Shown here in pieces: positions 24,921 through 34,003 of a stretch of 64,000 bases of DNA. The number at the start of each line of letters is the position of its first letter. Positions within the stretch are counted from its first letter, which is position 1. Position numbers and translations under genes: made by a program. This stretch comes from Betaproteobacteria bacterium (GTDB lineage Bacteria > Pseudomonadota > Gammaproteobacteria > Burkholderiales > Casimicrobiaceae), in the NCBI GenBank assembly GCA_016720425.1, contig JADKKQ010000001.1:124001-188000 (forward strand), written 5' to 3'. The notes below the pieces were generated by a model. That model saw only the letters and a list, made by a program, of their open reading frames with translations. It did no database searches and was not told where the DNA came from.

Positions 24921-26217
24921 TCAGGCCGCCGCGGCCTTGCGGGCGGCGATCTTGGCCACTTCCTCGTCCCAGCCGTCCATGCGGACGTAGGGATTGGTGC
25001 GCGGCGCCGCCACCATGTTCGGGTCCACCTCGATGCCCAGCGCGTCGAGGAAGTTCACCAGCCCGATGCGCTCGATCATCTCCCCGGTGCGCTCGTGCTC
25101 GAGCGCGTTCTCGGCAAAGAAGTCGATGATCTGCTGCCCCAGCTCGACCAGCCGCGCCCGGTCCTCGTCGCTGGCCAGCTTCATGAACGGCACCACCACC
25201 GTGCCCATCAGGTCGCCGATCTTCAGCGTCCGCTTGCCGCCGACCAGGATCGTCGCCCCCTTGTCTTCCCCCGGCGCCAGCGCCCCGGTCATCACGTTGA
25301 TGCAGTGCATGCAGCGCACGCAGTCGCGGTTCTCGATCGCCAGCCCGTGGCTGTCGCTCACCGCCACCGCCGACACCGTCCCCCCCGCCCGCAGCTCCCG
25401 CACCTCCTGCAGCTGGATCGCCTTGGTCGGGCAGCGCGCCACCACGTCGTTCACCAGCTCGTTCATCCCGTGCTTGGCAAACCACCGCCGCGCCAGCGCC
25501 TCGTCGGTGCGGATGTTGTCGCGCCAGGTGCCGATCACCGCCATGTCCGCCCGCTGGATCGAGTTCATGCAGTCGTTCGGACAGCCGGAAAACTTGAACT
25601 TGAACTTGTACGGCAGCGACGGCCGGTGAATGTCATCCAGAAAACTGTTGACCACCGCCCGGTGCGCCGACCCCTCGTCGTAGCACGACTGCTCGCAGCG
25701 CGCCGCCCCGACGCAGGACATCGACGTCCGCACCGCCGGCCCGGCACCCCCCAGATCGAACCCCAGCTCGTTGATGGCGTCGAACGCCGGCTGCACGTTC
25801 TCCGTCGTCGCCCCTGGAACATGATGTCCCCGACTGACCGTGAAAGGCGATCAGCCCCGAACCGTGCTGCTCCCAGATGTCCGCCATCTTGCGCAGCACC
25901 GCCGTGTCGTAGTGCATCCCCGCCGGCGGCATCACCCGCAGCGTGTGAAACTCCGCCGCCGCCGGAAACAGCGGCTGGTTGCGCTCGTCCTTGGCCTCGG
26001 TGAAGCGCGGGATCACCCCGCCCCCGTAACCGAACACCCCCACCGTGCCCCCCTTCCAGTACCCCTTGCGCGTCCGGTACGAGTGCTCCAGCTGCCCCAA
26101 CAGGTCGACCACGTAGTCCTTGTCCTGCGCCAGCCGCTTCAGCCCCGTCACAAAACTCGGCCACGGCCCACTCTCCAACTGGTCCAGCATCGGCGTCGGG
26201 TACATCGCTTTCGCCAT
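24921..26217 (-). CDS. dsrA: DsrA, sulfite reductase alpha subunit (two single-base shifts)
   Basis: About 432 residues after correction, from the ATG at 26217 (GAGGAGAGAG upstream, MAKAMYPTPMLDQLESG). The frame breaks twice within 20 bases: the C runs 25828-25831 and 25811-25814 each need one more base to give HGQSGDIMFQGATTENVQPAF. Downstream, CVGAARCEQSC and FSGCPNDC provide the siroheme/[4Fe-4S] ligands, and CVRCMHCINVM the ferredoxin domain. First gene of the dsr run. Both shifts are homopolymer contractions, so sequence error is more likely than inactivation. Confidence 0.9.
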
Positions 26218-26573
26218 CTTCTCTCTCCTCGCCAGGTCCCCGCGAACAGGACCGGCACAGCACAAGAAACGGTCGAACGAGCAGCGCGATCTGCGCTGGC
26301 GAGCATCCCCGGGGTGCGCTCCGCCGCGCCCCCGATCGCTCCCGCCGGTGACCGACAAATATTGCGGACAGGGGGTGAAGTAACGGCGCGGATGCGGTAT
26401 TTTCGGGAAGCTCGGCGAGAACGCGTAGGCATTGCTCGCCCGTCCTGCCCGGTAAGGTACCCGATTCCAGGCACGGCGCATTTGCCGCAGGTCAAAGCCG
26501 AAGGTTGTTTCGATGCACGCAGGTGGCGCCGCGCGCGACGCCATCCGCCGCCACCAGGACGAGGTGCGAGGAG
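26218..26573. other. Divergent control region upstream of dsrA
   Basis: 356 bases between dsrA and the 72-residue gene on the other strand. This is where the dsr promoter should lie. A less GC-rich patch at about 26355-26385 reads TTACTT then ATATTT on the minus strand, with a 15-base gap: only a weak promoter match. No protein gene or clear operator is visible. Confidence 0.4.
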
Positions 26574-26792
26574 ATGCCGGAAATCAGCAGTCTGGGCAGT
26601 TTCAGGGTCCCGTTGGGCGGGCAGGAGATCGAGTTGCAGCAGCTCGTCCACGACGCCGGCGGGATGCCGCTGCTGCGCGTCCGCATCCGCGAGCGCAGCC
26701 GGTTCACGATTTTCGACATCGATCCGCAGACCGCCGGCGCCTGGGGTGCGGCGATGCTGCGCTGGAGCGAAGCACAGGCGGCAGCCAAGTAA
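26574..26792 (+). CDS. Small conserved-looking protein, unknown function
   Basis: 72 residues beginning MPEISSLGSFRVPLGG. The ATG at 26574 follows GAGGTGCGAGGAG; an open frame extends upstream to 26505 without support. The compact sequence (EIELQQLVHDAGG, RVRIRERSRFTIFDIDP) has mixed charge and no signal or membrane segment. It is divergent from dsrA across the control region and 115 bases ahead of the dehydrogenase. I do not recognise a characterised family. Confidence 0.6.
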   Translation: MPEISSLGSFRVPLGGQEIELQQLVHDAGGMPLLRVRIRERSRFTIFDIDPQTAGAWGAAMLRWSEAQAAAK

Positions 26793-26907
26793 TGCCGGCG
26801 CCGGATGCCGGTGACATTACAATTGCATTCGGCGCCGGCAGGCCCCGCTTTTTCTGCCCACCCGTTCGATGGGCACCGACGATCGAACACACGAGAGGAA
26901 GCACGCG

Positions 26908-28335
26908 ATGGAAAAGTACCAGCTGTTCCTGAATGGCGAGTGGCAGAGCGGCAGTGGCGTCCTGACCGTCGTCGACCCGGCGACCGACCAGGCATTCGCC
27001 GAGGTGGCCACGATCGACCGGGCCGGTGCGCGGCAGGCGCTGCACGATGCCGAAGCGGCGTTCGCGGGCTGGAGGAAGCTGACCGCCAAGGAGCGCGGAG
27101 ACTACCTGCGTGCCGTGGCCAACGAGCTGGCAGCGCGCAAGGACAAGGTGGCCCGCTGCATCACCATGGAAAACGGGAAGCCCTTGCCGCAGGCGCTGGG
27201 TGAAGTCGCGATGACCGTCGATCATCTGCTCTGGTACGCCGAGGAGGGCCGCCGAGCCTACGGGCGGGTCGTGCCGAATCAGGCGGACGGCAAGCGGCAC
27301 CTGGTGATCCGCCAGCCGGTCGGCGTGGTCGGCGCCATCGCGCCGTGGAATTTTCCGCTGGTGCTGGCGATCCGCAAGGTCGCGCCGGCGCTCGCGGCCG
27401 GCTGCCCCGTCGTGCTGAAGCCGGCCAGCGCGACGCCGCTGTCCGCGCTGGAGTTCGCCCGCTGCGTCGAGGCGGCCGGGATGCCCAAGGGCGTCTTCCA
27501 GGTGGTGGTCGGCCCGGCCTCCGCGATTGCCGACGAAATGCTGGAGAACCCCGTCTGCCGCAAGATCAGCTTCACCGGGTCGACCTCGGTCGGCAAGTAC
27601 CTGATCGGCGGGGCCGCGAAGAAGTGCACGCTGCTGGCGCTCGAACTGGGCGGCAATGCGCCGCTGATCATCTTCGACGACGCGGATTTCGACGCGGCGA
27701 TCGAAGGGGCCCTGATCACCAAGTTCCGCAACACCGGCCAGTCCTGCATCGCCGCCAATCGGGTCTACGTGCACCGTCCGATCTACGACCGTTTCCTGCA
27801 GGCGCTGGTGGCGCGGGTGCAGGCGCTGAAGGTCGGCAGCGGCCTCGAGGCCGGGGTGGACATCGGCCCGATGATCGACGCCAAGGCACTCGCCGCGGCG
27901 CTCGCGTTCGTCGACGATGCCGTCGCCGGCGGGGCGAAGGTGCTGGCCGGCGGCAGGCGACACGGCGACAAGGGCAACTTCCTGCAGCCGACCGTGCTGG
28001 TCGACGTCGCCGGCGATTCGAAGTGCCTGCGCGAGGAGATCTTCGCGCCGGTTGCCGTCGTCCTGCCGTTCGACACCGAGGAGCAGGTGCTGGCGCTGGC
28101 CAACGACACCGAGTTCGGCCTGGCCGCCTACGCCTTCACCTCCGACCTCAACCGTGCGTTCCGCGTCGGCGAAAAGCTGGAGGCGGGCACCGTCGGCATC
28201 AACGACCCGGTGCCTTCCACCAGCAACTGCCCCTTCGGCGGCTTCAAGCAAAGCGGCTGGGGACGGGAGCTGGGGAGCGAGGGGCTGGATGCCTATCTGG
28301 AGACGAAGCACATCTCCATCGCGGGCATTCGCTAG
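26908..28335 (+). CDS. gabD: NAD(P)-dependent succinate-semialdehyde dehydrogenase (aldehyde dehydrogenase family)
   Basis: 475 residues from the ATG at 26908 (GAGAGGAA upstream). Catalytic Cys280 lies in NTGQSCIAANR and the general base Glu in LALELGGNAP; the cofactor loop is FTGSTSVGKYL. Length, APWNFPLVLAIRKVAPAL and the C-terminal PFGGFKQSGWGRELG fit GabD, which oxidises succinate semialdehyde to succinate. Other short-chain aldehydes are possible. Its stop overlaps the convergent stop of the next gene within CTAG. Confidence 0.85.
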   Translation: MEKYQLFLNGEWQSGSGVLTVVDPATDQAFAEVATIDRAGARQALHDAEAAFAGWRKLTAKERGDYLRAVANELAARKDKVARCITMENGKPLPQALGEVAMTVDHLLWYAEEGRRAYGRVVPNQADGKRHLVIRQPVGVVGAIAPWNFPLVLAIRKVAPALAAGCPVVLKPASATPLSALEFARCVEAAGMPKGVFQVVVGPASAIADEMLENPVCRKISFTGSTSVGKYLIGGAAKKCTLLALELGGNAPLIIFDDADFDAAIEGALITKFRNTGQSCIAANRVYVHRPIYDRFLQALVARVQALKVGSGLEAGVDIGPMIDAKALAAALAFVDDAVAGGAKVLAGGRRHGDKGNFLQPTVLVDVAGDSKCLREEIFAPVAVVLPFDTEEQVLALANDTEFGLAAYAFTSDLNRAFRVGEKLEAGTVGINDPVPSTSNCPFGGFKQSGWGRELGSEGLDAYLETKHISIAGIR

Positions 28336-28727
28336 GGTACGCTCCTCACCGGCGTGGCTGCACGCAAGAGCTGCAGCTGGGACAGCAGCCACGACCGGCT
28401 GGGGACCGGGGTGCCGCGCGCGCACCGGACCAGGTAGTCCTGGCCGGTGATGGAACTCGTCGCGGCGGCCCGTTCGACGAACTGCTCGGTGTCCCGTACG
28501 AGGTCGCGGTCTTCGAGGTACTTGAGCTTGCGCAGGAGGTGCGTCTTCGCCTCGGCGGCGCTGTGCCAGGTGCCGTTGCGATTGAACTCGCAGGCCGAGG
28601 ACTCGAGCCGGGACAGCAAGCCGTCGATCTCGGCCCTGGCCGCCGGGGAGAGCGGCGCCGCGGCGACCGCAGCGACGAAGCTGCAGCCCAGCAGCAGCGG
28701 CAGCCAGCGGCGGATGCGGCAGGTCAC
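28332..28727 (-). CDS. Small exported protein, DUF5329-like
   Basis: 131 residues from the GTG at 28727. The signal peptide (WLPLLLGCSFVAAVAAAPL) is followed by a conserved-looking core: CEFNRNGTWHSAAEAKTHLL, LRKLKYLEDRDLV and DYLVRCARGTPVPSRSWL. Two cysteines could form a disulfide. This pattern resembles the DUF5329 periplasmic proteins of proteobacteria, whose function is unknown. It is downstream of the phospholipase-D-type lipoprotein on the same strand. Confidence 0.75.
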   Translation of the reverse strand: MTCRIRRWLPLLLGCSFVAAVAAAPLSPAARAEIDGLLSRLESSACEFNRNGTWHSAAEAKTHLLRKLKYLEDRDLVRDTEQFVERAAATSSITGQDYLVRCARGTPVPSRSWLLSQLQLLRAATPVRSVP

Positions 28728-28831
28728 TTTCGCCGCACCGTCTGCACCGCCTGCACCGACGGCACGGACGCGGCGTGCCGCGGTGCCGGTGCGCGGCGGC
28801 TCGACCAGGGCGAAACCCGCAGGTCGCGGCA

Positions 28832-30376
28832 TCACAGCAGCCACTCGATCGGCAGCAGCGACAGCATCTCGACGCCGGTGCGCAGGTACCAGCGGGTGCC
28901 CGGCTCGATGAGGTGGCGCACTTCGCCCGTCGGCGTGCGCTCGATCCACTCCAGGTCGTGGCCGCCCGGCGCCAGCCGGACCTCGTACGCGACCGCGGGC
29001 GCATCGACGTCGAAGAACGCGGCCAGTTTGCGGGCCAACGAAGGGCTGTCGATCACGAGGCCCATCTCGGTGTTGAGCAACGCCGAGCGCTGGTCGAAAT
29101 TGAACGAGCCGACGAAGATGCGTCGCCGGTCCACCGCGAAGGCCTTCGCGTGCAGTGCCGCCGATGCTCCCGACCCGAGCCGGACCTTGCCGTCGGCCCC
29201 CGCGCTTTCCACGCCGGGCTTGAGCTCGTAGAGCCGGACGCCAGCCTGGAGCAGGCGCAGGCGTCGCTTGGCGTAGCCGGCGTGGACGGCGACTTCGTCG
29301 GACGCGGCCATCGAGTTGGTGAGGATGCGCACCACCACCCCTCGCCGGGCCAGCGCCTCCAGCGCGGCGGTGCCTTCCGCCCCGGGCACGAAGTACGGCG
29401 AGACGAGATCGAGCGACGCCTCCGGGCGGCCCATCGCCCGGACCAGCTCCGGGAACAGGAGCACGTCGGTGCGGGCGGCGGTGTCGAGGGTCTTGGCCGG
29501 GTCGTCGCGGACGAGCGTCGCGGTCGTCCATTCGAGCGCCAGCTGCCGGTTCAGCAGATCGCGGATGAGCGGAGTCGCGCGCACCGCCTCGAGGTACGCG
29601 CGGGACTCGGGGTCGGCGCGCGTCGCCCGGAACCGGGCTTCGAGACCGGCGGTGGCGTCGGGACCGGCGAGCCCGACGAAGCTCGCCGCCGGATAGGCGG
29701 ACGCACTGTTCCAGTAGAGGTCGAACGCATTCGAAACATCGCGCACCGCCTGGCCGGCGGCGATCACGTCGAGGTCGGCGAACACGACGCCCTGTCCGGT
29801 GCCGAAGTACTCGTTGGCGACGTTGCGCCCGCCGACGATGGACACCTGGTTGTCGGCGGTGAACGACTTGTTGTGCATCCGTCGGTTCACCCGGGCGAAG
29901 TCGGTCAGGAAATCGACGGTGCGCGCGCTGCGATGGACGAACGGGTTGTACAGCCGCAGCTCGAGGTTCGGATGCGCGTCCAGCGCGGCGAGCGTCGGGT
30001 CGAGCCCGCCGCTGCCGTGGTCGTCGAGCAGCAGGCGCACGCGCACCCCGCGCTCGGCCGCCTGCCAGAGCGCCTCGAACAGCAGGAAACCGACCTGGTC
30101 CGCGTGCCAGATGTAGTACTGCACGTCGAGCGTCCGGTCGGCAGCGGCGGCGAGAAGAGCCCGCCCCGCGAACGCGTCGCGGGGGTCGGGAAGCGCATGG
30201 ATGCCGGTCTGGTGCGCGTGGGCGGCGACCTCCGGGCCGACGGCGCGGCCCAGCCGCGTGTCCGCGGTGTCGGCGAGAACGGTCGTCGGCGTGCGACCTT
30301 CCGGCGCGGGCAGGCTCGCACAGCCGGCGAGCAACGACGCCGCTGCGACCAGGAGCCACGTGCAGATCCGGACCAT
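28832..30376 (-). CDS. Phospholipase D-type lipoprotein, ClsC-like cardiolipin synthase
   Basis: 514 residues from the ATG at 30376, which has GGAGAGG 9-10 bases upstream. A lipobox (LLAGC, Cys near residue 18) suggests attachment to a membrane outer face. Two HKD motifs are intact: MHNKSFTADNQ near residue 165 and LHAKAFAVDRR near residue 395, each followed by VGGRN / VGSFN. Domain layout and VQYYIWHADQVG resemble ClsC, which makes cardiolipin from phosphatidylglycerol and phosphatidylethanolamine. It is the second PLD enzyme in the window and only distantly like the one at 14.8 kb. Confidence 0.82.
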   Translation of the reverse strand: MVRICTWLLVAAASLLAGCASLPAPEGRTPTTVLADTADTRLGRAVGPEVAAHAHQTGIHALPDPRDAFAGRALLAAAADRTLDVQYYIWHADQVGFLLFEALWQAAERGVRVRLLLDDHGSGGLDPTLAALDAHPNLELRLYNPFVHRSARTVDFLTDFARVNRRMHNKSFTADNQVSIVGGRNVANEYFGTGQGVVFADLDVIAAGQAVRDVSNAFDLYWNSASAYPAASFVGLAGPDATAGLEARFRATRADPESRAYLEAVRATPLIRDLLNRQLALEWTTATLVRDDPAKTLDTAARTDVLLFPELVRAMGRPEASLDLVSPYFVPGAEGTAALEALARRGVVVRILTNSMAASDEVAVHAGYAKRRLRLLQAGVRLYELKPGVESAGADGKVRLGSGASAALHAKAFAVDRRRIFVGSFNFDQRSALLNTEMGLVIDSPSLARKLAAFFDVDAPAVAYEVRLAPGGHDLEWIERTPTGEVRHLIEPGTRWYLRTGVEMLSLLPIEWLL

Positions 30377-30523
30377 CGCCAGCGCCTCTCCACCCATCGA
30401 CAGGCAGGCATTCTAACCGCAGCAACGTGCCCGGTCGGTGGCGGCGCGCTTCGGCGCGGCCGGAGGGCGGGCGACATGGCGAGCTATACTTCAAGCCGCG
30501 AAGCAATCCCACCCGAGGCGAGC

Positions 30524-33500
30524 ATGGACAGCATTGCCGGCACGACGGCCGTCACCCCCGAGAACATCAATGCGGCCATCGGTCTGCGCCTGGCGCTGAT
30601 GGGGCTGCCCCTGCCGACCGAGGGTGCCTGGACGCCGCTGATGGCGCCGATCTTCGCCCGCCAGCGCGAGTTGAGCCGGCGGCTCGCCTTCCGGCTGTCC
30701 CCGACCGACGCGCGCATCCAGAAATTCCTGGTCGACTACCTGGCCGAGATCGGTCCCGCGCCGACGCTGCCGCAGCGCACGCTCGCGCTCGACCAGCCGG
30801 GCATCGCCCGCGGGCTGTCGCTGCCGGCGCACGGCGACAGTTTCGCGTCGCCGTTGCTGAAGAGCTATCGGCTGCGCAATGGCGTGCTGCACAACCCGGC
30901 CAACGACCGGCGGACCACGTCCGGCGTCTTTCACGTGGCCCAGGGCGGGCTGCCGATTCCCGACGACAAGAAGGCGGTGCCGAAGGCGACTTTCGCCAAG
31001 CTGCTGGCGCTTGCTCTGACCCCGCCGGAGGAGTCGCTGCGTCTGCCGTTCACCGCCGACGCGGCGACGCCGGTCGGCTGTTTCGTCTCGCTGCTGCTGC
31101 GGCCGCTGGTGGTGCCGGCGGTACCCGGATTCACGGCGGAGAAGCGGATGGAGATCCGCTTCTTCGCCCCGGGCTCGCTGGTCTCCAACCTCGATTTCGT
31201 CGAGTGCGTGTTCGGCAACGGCGGCGATCCCTATCTGCCCGAGAACGACGCATCCCTCGATCCGGAGGGCTGGACCGGGCACTCGGGCTGCGTGATCCTG
31301 GCGCCGCACCTCACCCGCGTGACCAAACACGCCGTGGGCCTGCCGCACTGGGACCTCGCCACGCCGCGGCAGCGGCGCGACGGCATGTGCTACAAGACCG
31401 AGTCCGAACTCTACAACGGCGGCAGCGCGTTCAAGATCTGCGCGCGCGACGCGCGGGGCGTCATCGTCACCCTCATCGCCGACAACTACTTCGGCTATTG
31501 CAAGAAGGAGGTCAAGACCCAGATCAGCTATTCCGCCAACCTGTTCGGCTCCGCCGAGGAGGAGCACTCCGGCGGCGCGCTGGTCTTTCCGAGCTACGAT
31601 CAGGGCGAGACCTTCACCGGGTTCGCCGCGCCCGATCGCTACTGCCTCGAGGACGTGCTGGCACGGGACCCGGAGCGCTTCGCGCCGCAGCCCGAGGGCC
31701 ACGCACTCGACCGCGCGGAGCCGCGATTCGTGCTGGTGCCCGAGGCGTCCTCGTTCAGCCTGCGCGCGCAGACGGTGTCGTGGACCGCCGCCGACGGCAA
31801 GCCGTCGTCGATCAAGCTGCTCGCGGACAAGATCTACCTGCGACCGAGCGGCCTGCGGATCCAGATGGAGCCGGTGCGCGGCGAGCGCGGCCAGTGGCGC
31901 CTGGTCACCACCTCGGCCGAGGTCACCGCGTTCCACAAGCCCTCGACGGTCTCGGGCGGCGGCAAGTCGGAGATCTCCAAGGCGATCTCCGACGCGATCC
32001 TGCCCGGGCACGTGTTCGTCGCCGACTTCGCGCAGGACATGGACGCCGTGGCGGCGCTGCTGCAGCGCGATTTCGCCGATCGCTTCCGCGACGCCGCGCG
32101 CAACGGCGTCGACCATCGCCCGATCCTCGGCCCCGAGCGCTCGCTCGGCAGCGTGATCAAGCTGCTCACGCCGTCCCCGCGGGACTACAACGAGGCGCAC
32201 AACGGCTGGCTGGAGTCCATCCCGCAGCACGTCAAGGAACTCGTGTTCGTGGTCAAGCGCTTCTACCGGACGGAGTGGGGCGACGCCTGGCGCGACCACT
32301 TCTCGGTCGACGCGATCAACGGGCGTCCGGGCAACGAACTGAAGCTCGACGGCCGCAAGCTGGTGGTGAACACGCTGCGGGTCGGCTTCGCCGCCGACGG
32401 CTCCTGGCGCGTGTTCGGACTGCGCCACGATTTCCACCCTGCGGGCAAGGTGCAGACCGAGGACGACATCACCGCCAGCGTGGTGGCGCCGCCGCGCGAC
32501 CGTGCCGACGACCCGAACGCACCGTCGCAGAAGTTCGTCCAGAACTGCGAGTACCGGCTGTTCCAGCGGCCGGACGACGCGATTCATCGCGGCTACGACC
32601 GCCAGACCGAGGAGGACATGGCGCGCCCGGACACGTTCATCTCCAATTTCGAGCCGCTGGATCGCGCCGCGGCCCGCGACCTGGTCGACGATGCGATGGG
32701 CTTCAGCGCCTACACCGAGCCGATGCAGGCGCTGGTCCGCGCGGCGGCCGACGCGCCCGAAGGGTCGTCGCCTGCCTATTTCGTCTCCTCGGCGCACCCG
32801 CGGCTGGTCGACGGCAAGCCGTCGAAGAATCCCCGCTACCTGCAGCTGCGTCCCGATCTCGCCCGCCCGCTGGAGACGTCCGCCGCGCGGCTCGCGCTGT
32901 GCTTCAACCGCCAGCTGCCCGCCGCCGCGGCGCCGTCGCTGCCCATCCACGTGGTCGCCGCCGGGCGGCGCAACAATCCACCCGAGGCGGGCATCCGTCC
33001 GCTGTGCGTGTTCAATCCGCTGCATTACCTGGAGTTGCCCGAGCTGTTCATGGAGTTCATCAGCTCGATGACCGGCAAGTCCCCGTCGACCACCGGGGCG
33101 GGCTCCGAGGGCGCGCTGACCAAGGGGCCGTTCAATGCGCTGCCGGCGATCATCGACCTCAACGCCGCGCTGGTGTCCTTCATCCTCACCGGGCACGACG
33201 GCTGGGTGTCCTGCGCCGGCTTCGTGGGTCCGCAGGTGCGCGTCGACCACGACATCAGCCTGCTGGTGCCCGAGGTGTTCGCGCGGATGAGCGCGAGCGA
33301 GCGCAGCGCGAAGAGCCTCATCGCCGAGGGCTGCCTGGAGCGCCTCGCCGATTTCGAGCATCGCGGCAGCCCCGTGCTGGCGAGTCGCCTCGGCTATCGG
33401 GTGACCTCGCGCTTCGTGCACGGCTACTTCGGGCGCGTGTTCACCCATCCGCACGCCGTGTTCACCGACGAGATGCTGCGCCCCGAACTGCAGGACATGG

Positions 33501-33940
33501 ACATCTTTGCCGACGGCATGGCCAACATCGCCGCGACGCACCAGCGCGTGGCGCAGAGCTACTACGCCGACGGCAGCCTGGCGCTGGCCTGCCCGCCGCT
33601 GCACGCGCTGCTGGAGATCATGGCGCAGGGCCACACCGGTGCCGGCCACGGGCTGCATTCGCCGGAGGTCCGCGACCTCTTCACCCGCGAGAGCCTGCTG
33701 GCCAGCGGGTGGTATGCCGAGCGGCTCGACGCCAAGCAGCGCTTCGACCAGACGCGCGGCGCGCACGGCGTCGCCGCACTCGAGGACTTCATCCACCGTC
33801 CCGACAACGGGGAAGTGACCGCCCGACTGGGGCTGTCCGCGCGGCTGGAGCGTGCCCGCGCCGAGCAGCAGCGGGTGCGTTCGGCGGCCTATCGCGACGC
33901 GCTGATGGGCAGCATCGGCCGGCAACCGCTCGACGAATGA
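30524..33940 (+). CDS. Very large protein, probable pyrophosphate-dependent PEP carboxykinase
   Basis: 1138 residues from the ATG at 30524 (GAGG 5 bases upstream); an ATG at 30476 is an alternative. No signal or membrane segments. Highly structured blocks include RFFAPGSLVSNLDFVE, FGNGGDPYLPEN, LIADNYFGYCKKEVKTQISY and the phosphate-loop-like SGGGKSEISKAI (residue about 485). Length and motifs fit the roughly 1130-residue PPi-type PEPCK family, which interconverts PEP and oxaloacetate using pyrophosphate or phosphate and is unrelated in overall sequence to the ATP/GTP enzymes. The assignment is from memory of the family, not a search. The stop overlaps the next gene's start (ATGA). Confidence 0.55.
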   Translation: MDSIAGTTAVTPENINAAIGLRLALMGLPLPTEGAWTPLMAPIFARQRELSRRLAFRLSPTDARIQKFLVDYLAEIGPAPTLPQRTLALDQPGIARGLSLPAHGDSFASPLLKSYRLRNGVLHNPANDRRTTSGVFHVAQGGLPIPDDKKAVPKATFAKLLALALTPPEESLRLPFTADAATPVGCFVSLLLRPLVVPAVPGFTAEKRMEIRFFAPGSLVSNLDFVECVFGNGGDPYLPENDASLDPEGWTGHSGCVILAPHLTRVTKHAVGLPHWDLATPRQRRDGMCYKTESELYNGGSAFKICARDARGVIVTLIADNYFGYCKKEVKTQISYSANLFGSAEEEHSGGALVFPSYDQGETFTGFAAPDRYCLEDVLARDPERFAPQPEGHALDRAEPRFVLVPEASSFSLRAQTVSWTAADGKPSSIKLLADKIYLRPSGLRIQMEPVRGERGQWRLVTTSAEVTAFHKPSTVSGGGKSEISKAISDAILPGHVFVADFAQDMDAVAALLQRDFADRFRDAARNGVDHRPILGPERSLGSVIKLLTPSPRDYNEAHNGWLESIPQHVKELVFVVKRFYRTEWGDAWRDHFSVDAINGRPGNELKLDGRKLVVNTLRVGFAADGSWRVFGLRHDFHPAGKVQTEDDITASVVAPPRDRADDPNAPSQKFVQNCEYRLFQRPDDAIHRGYDRQTEEDMARPDTFISNFEPLDRAAARDLVDDAMGFSAYTEPMQALVRAAADAPEGSSPAYFVSSAHPRLVDGKPSKNPRYLQLRPDLARPLETSAARLALCFNRQLPAAAAPSLPIHVVAAGRRNNPPEAGIRPLCVFNPLHYLELPELFMEFISSMTGKSPSTTGAGSEGALTKGPFNALPAIIDLNAALVSFILTGHDGWVSCAGFVGPQVRVDHDISLLVPEVFARMSASERSAKSLIAEGCLERLADFEHRGSPVLASRLGYRVTSRFVHGYFGRVFTHPHAVFTDEMLRPELQDMDIFADGMANIAATHQRVAQSYYADGSLALACPPLHALLEIMAQGHTGAGHGLHSPEVRDLFTRESLLASGWYAERLDAKQRFDQTRGAHGVAALEDFIHRPDNGEVTARLGLSARLERARAEQQRVRSAAYRDALMGSIGRQPLDE

Positions 33941-34003
33941 GCCCGCCGGGCCGCCCCAAGGGCGAATGCCGGAGTGCGCAGCACGAAGGTACTCCGGTGA
34001 GCC
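33937..34003 (+). repeat. Dispersed start-codon-bearing repeat, copy at the multihaem cytochrome gene
   Basis: The DNA starting ATGAGCCCGCCGGGCCGCCC encodes MSPPGRPKGECRSAQHEGTP. It is closely similar to the two tandem copies at the dsrO start (18562-18667, opposite strand). Here too the ATGA forms the stop of the gene before and the start of the gene after, ahead of a signal peptide. Confidence 0.8.

Noticed and set aside
16399..26573. dsr cluster as a genomic island integrated at tRNA-Arg
   Set aside because: No direct repeat of the tRNA 3' end was found in the 26.2-26.6 kb region and no integrase gene is present; GC content is as high as in the flanks.
28332..28335. Overlapping convergent stop codons (CTAG) of the dehydrogenase and the DUF5329-like gene as a regulatory device
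   Set aside because: CTAG is self-complementary, so two TAG stops can share it by chance; no hairpin or other signal is attached.
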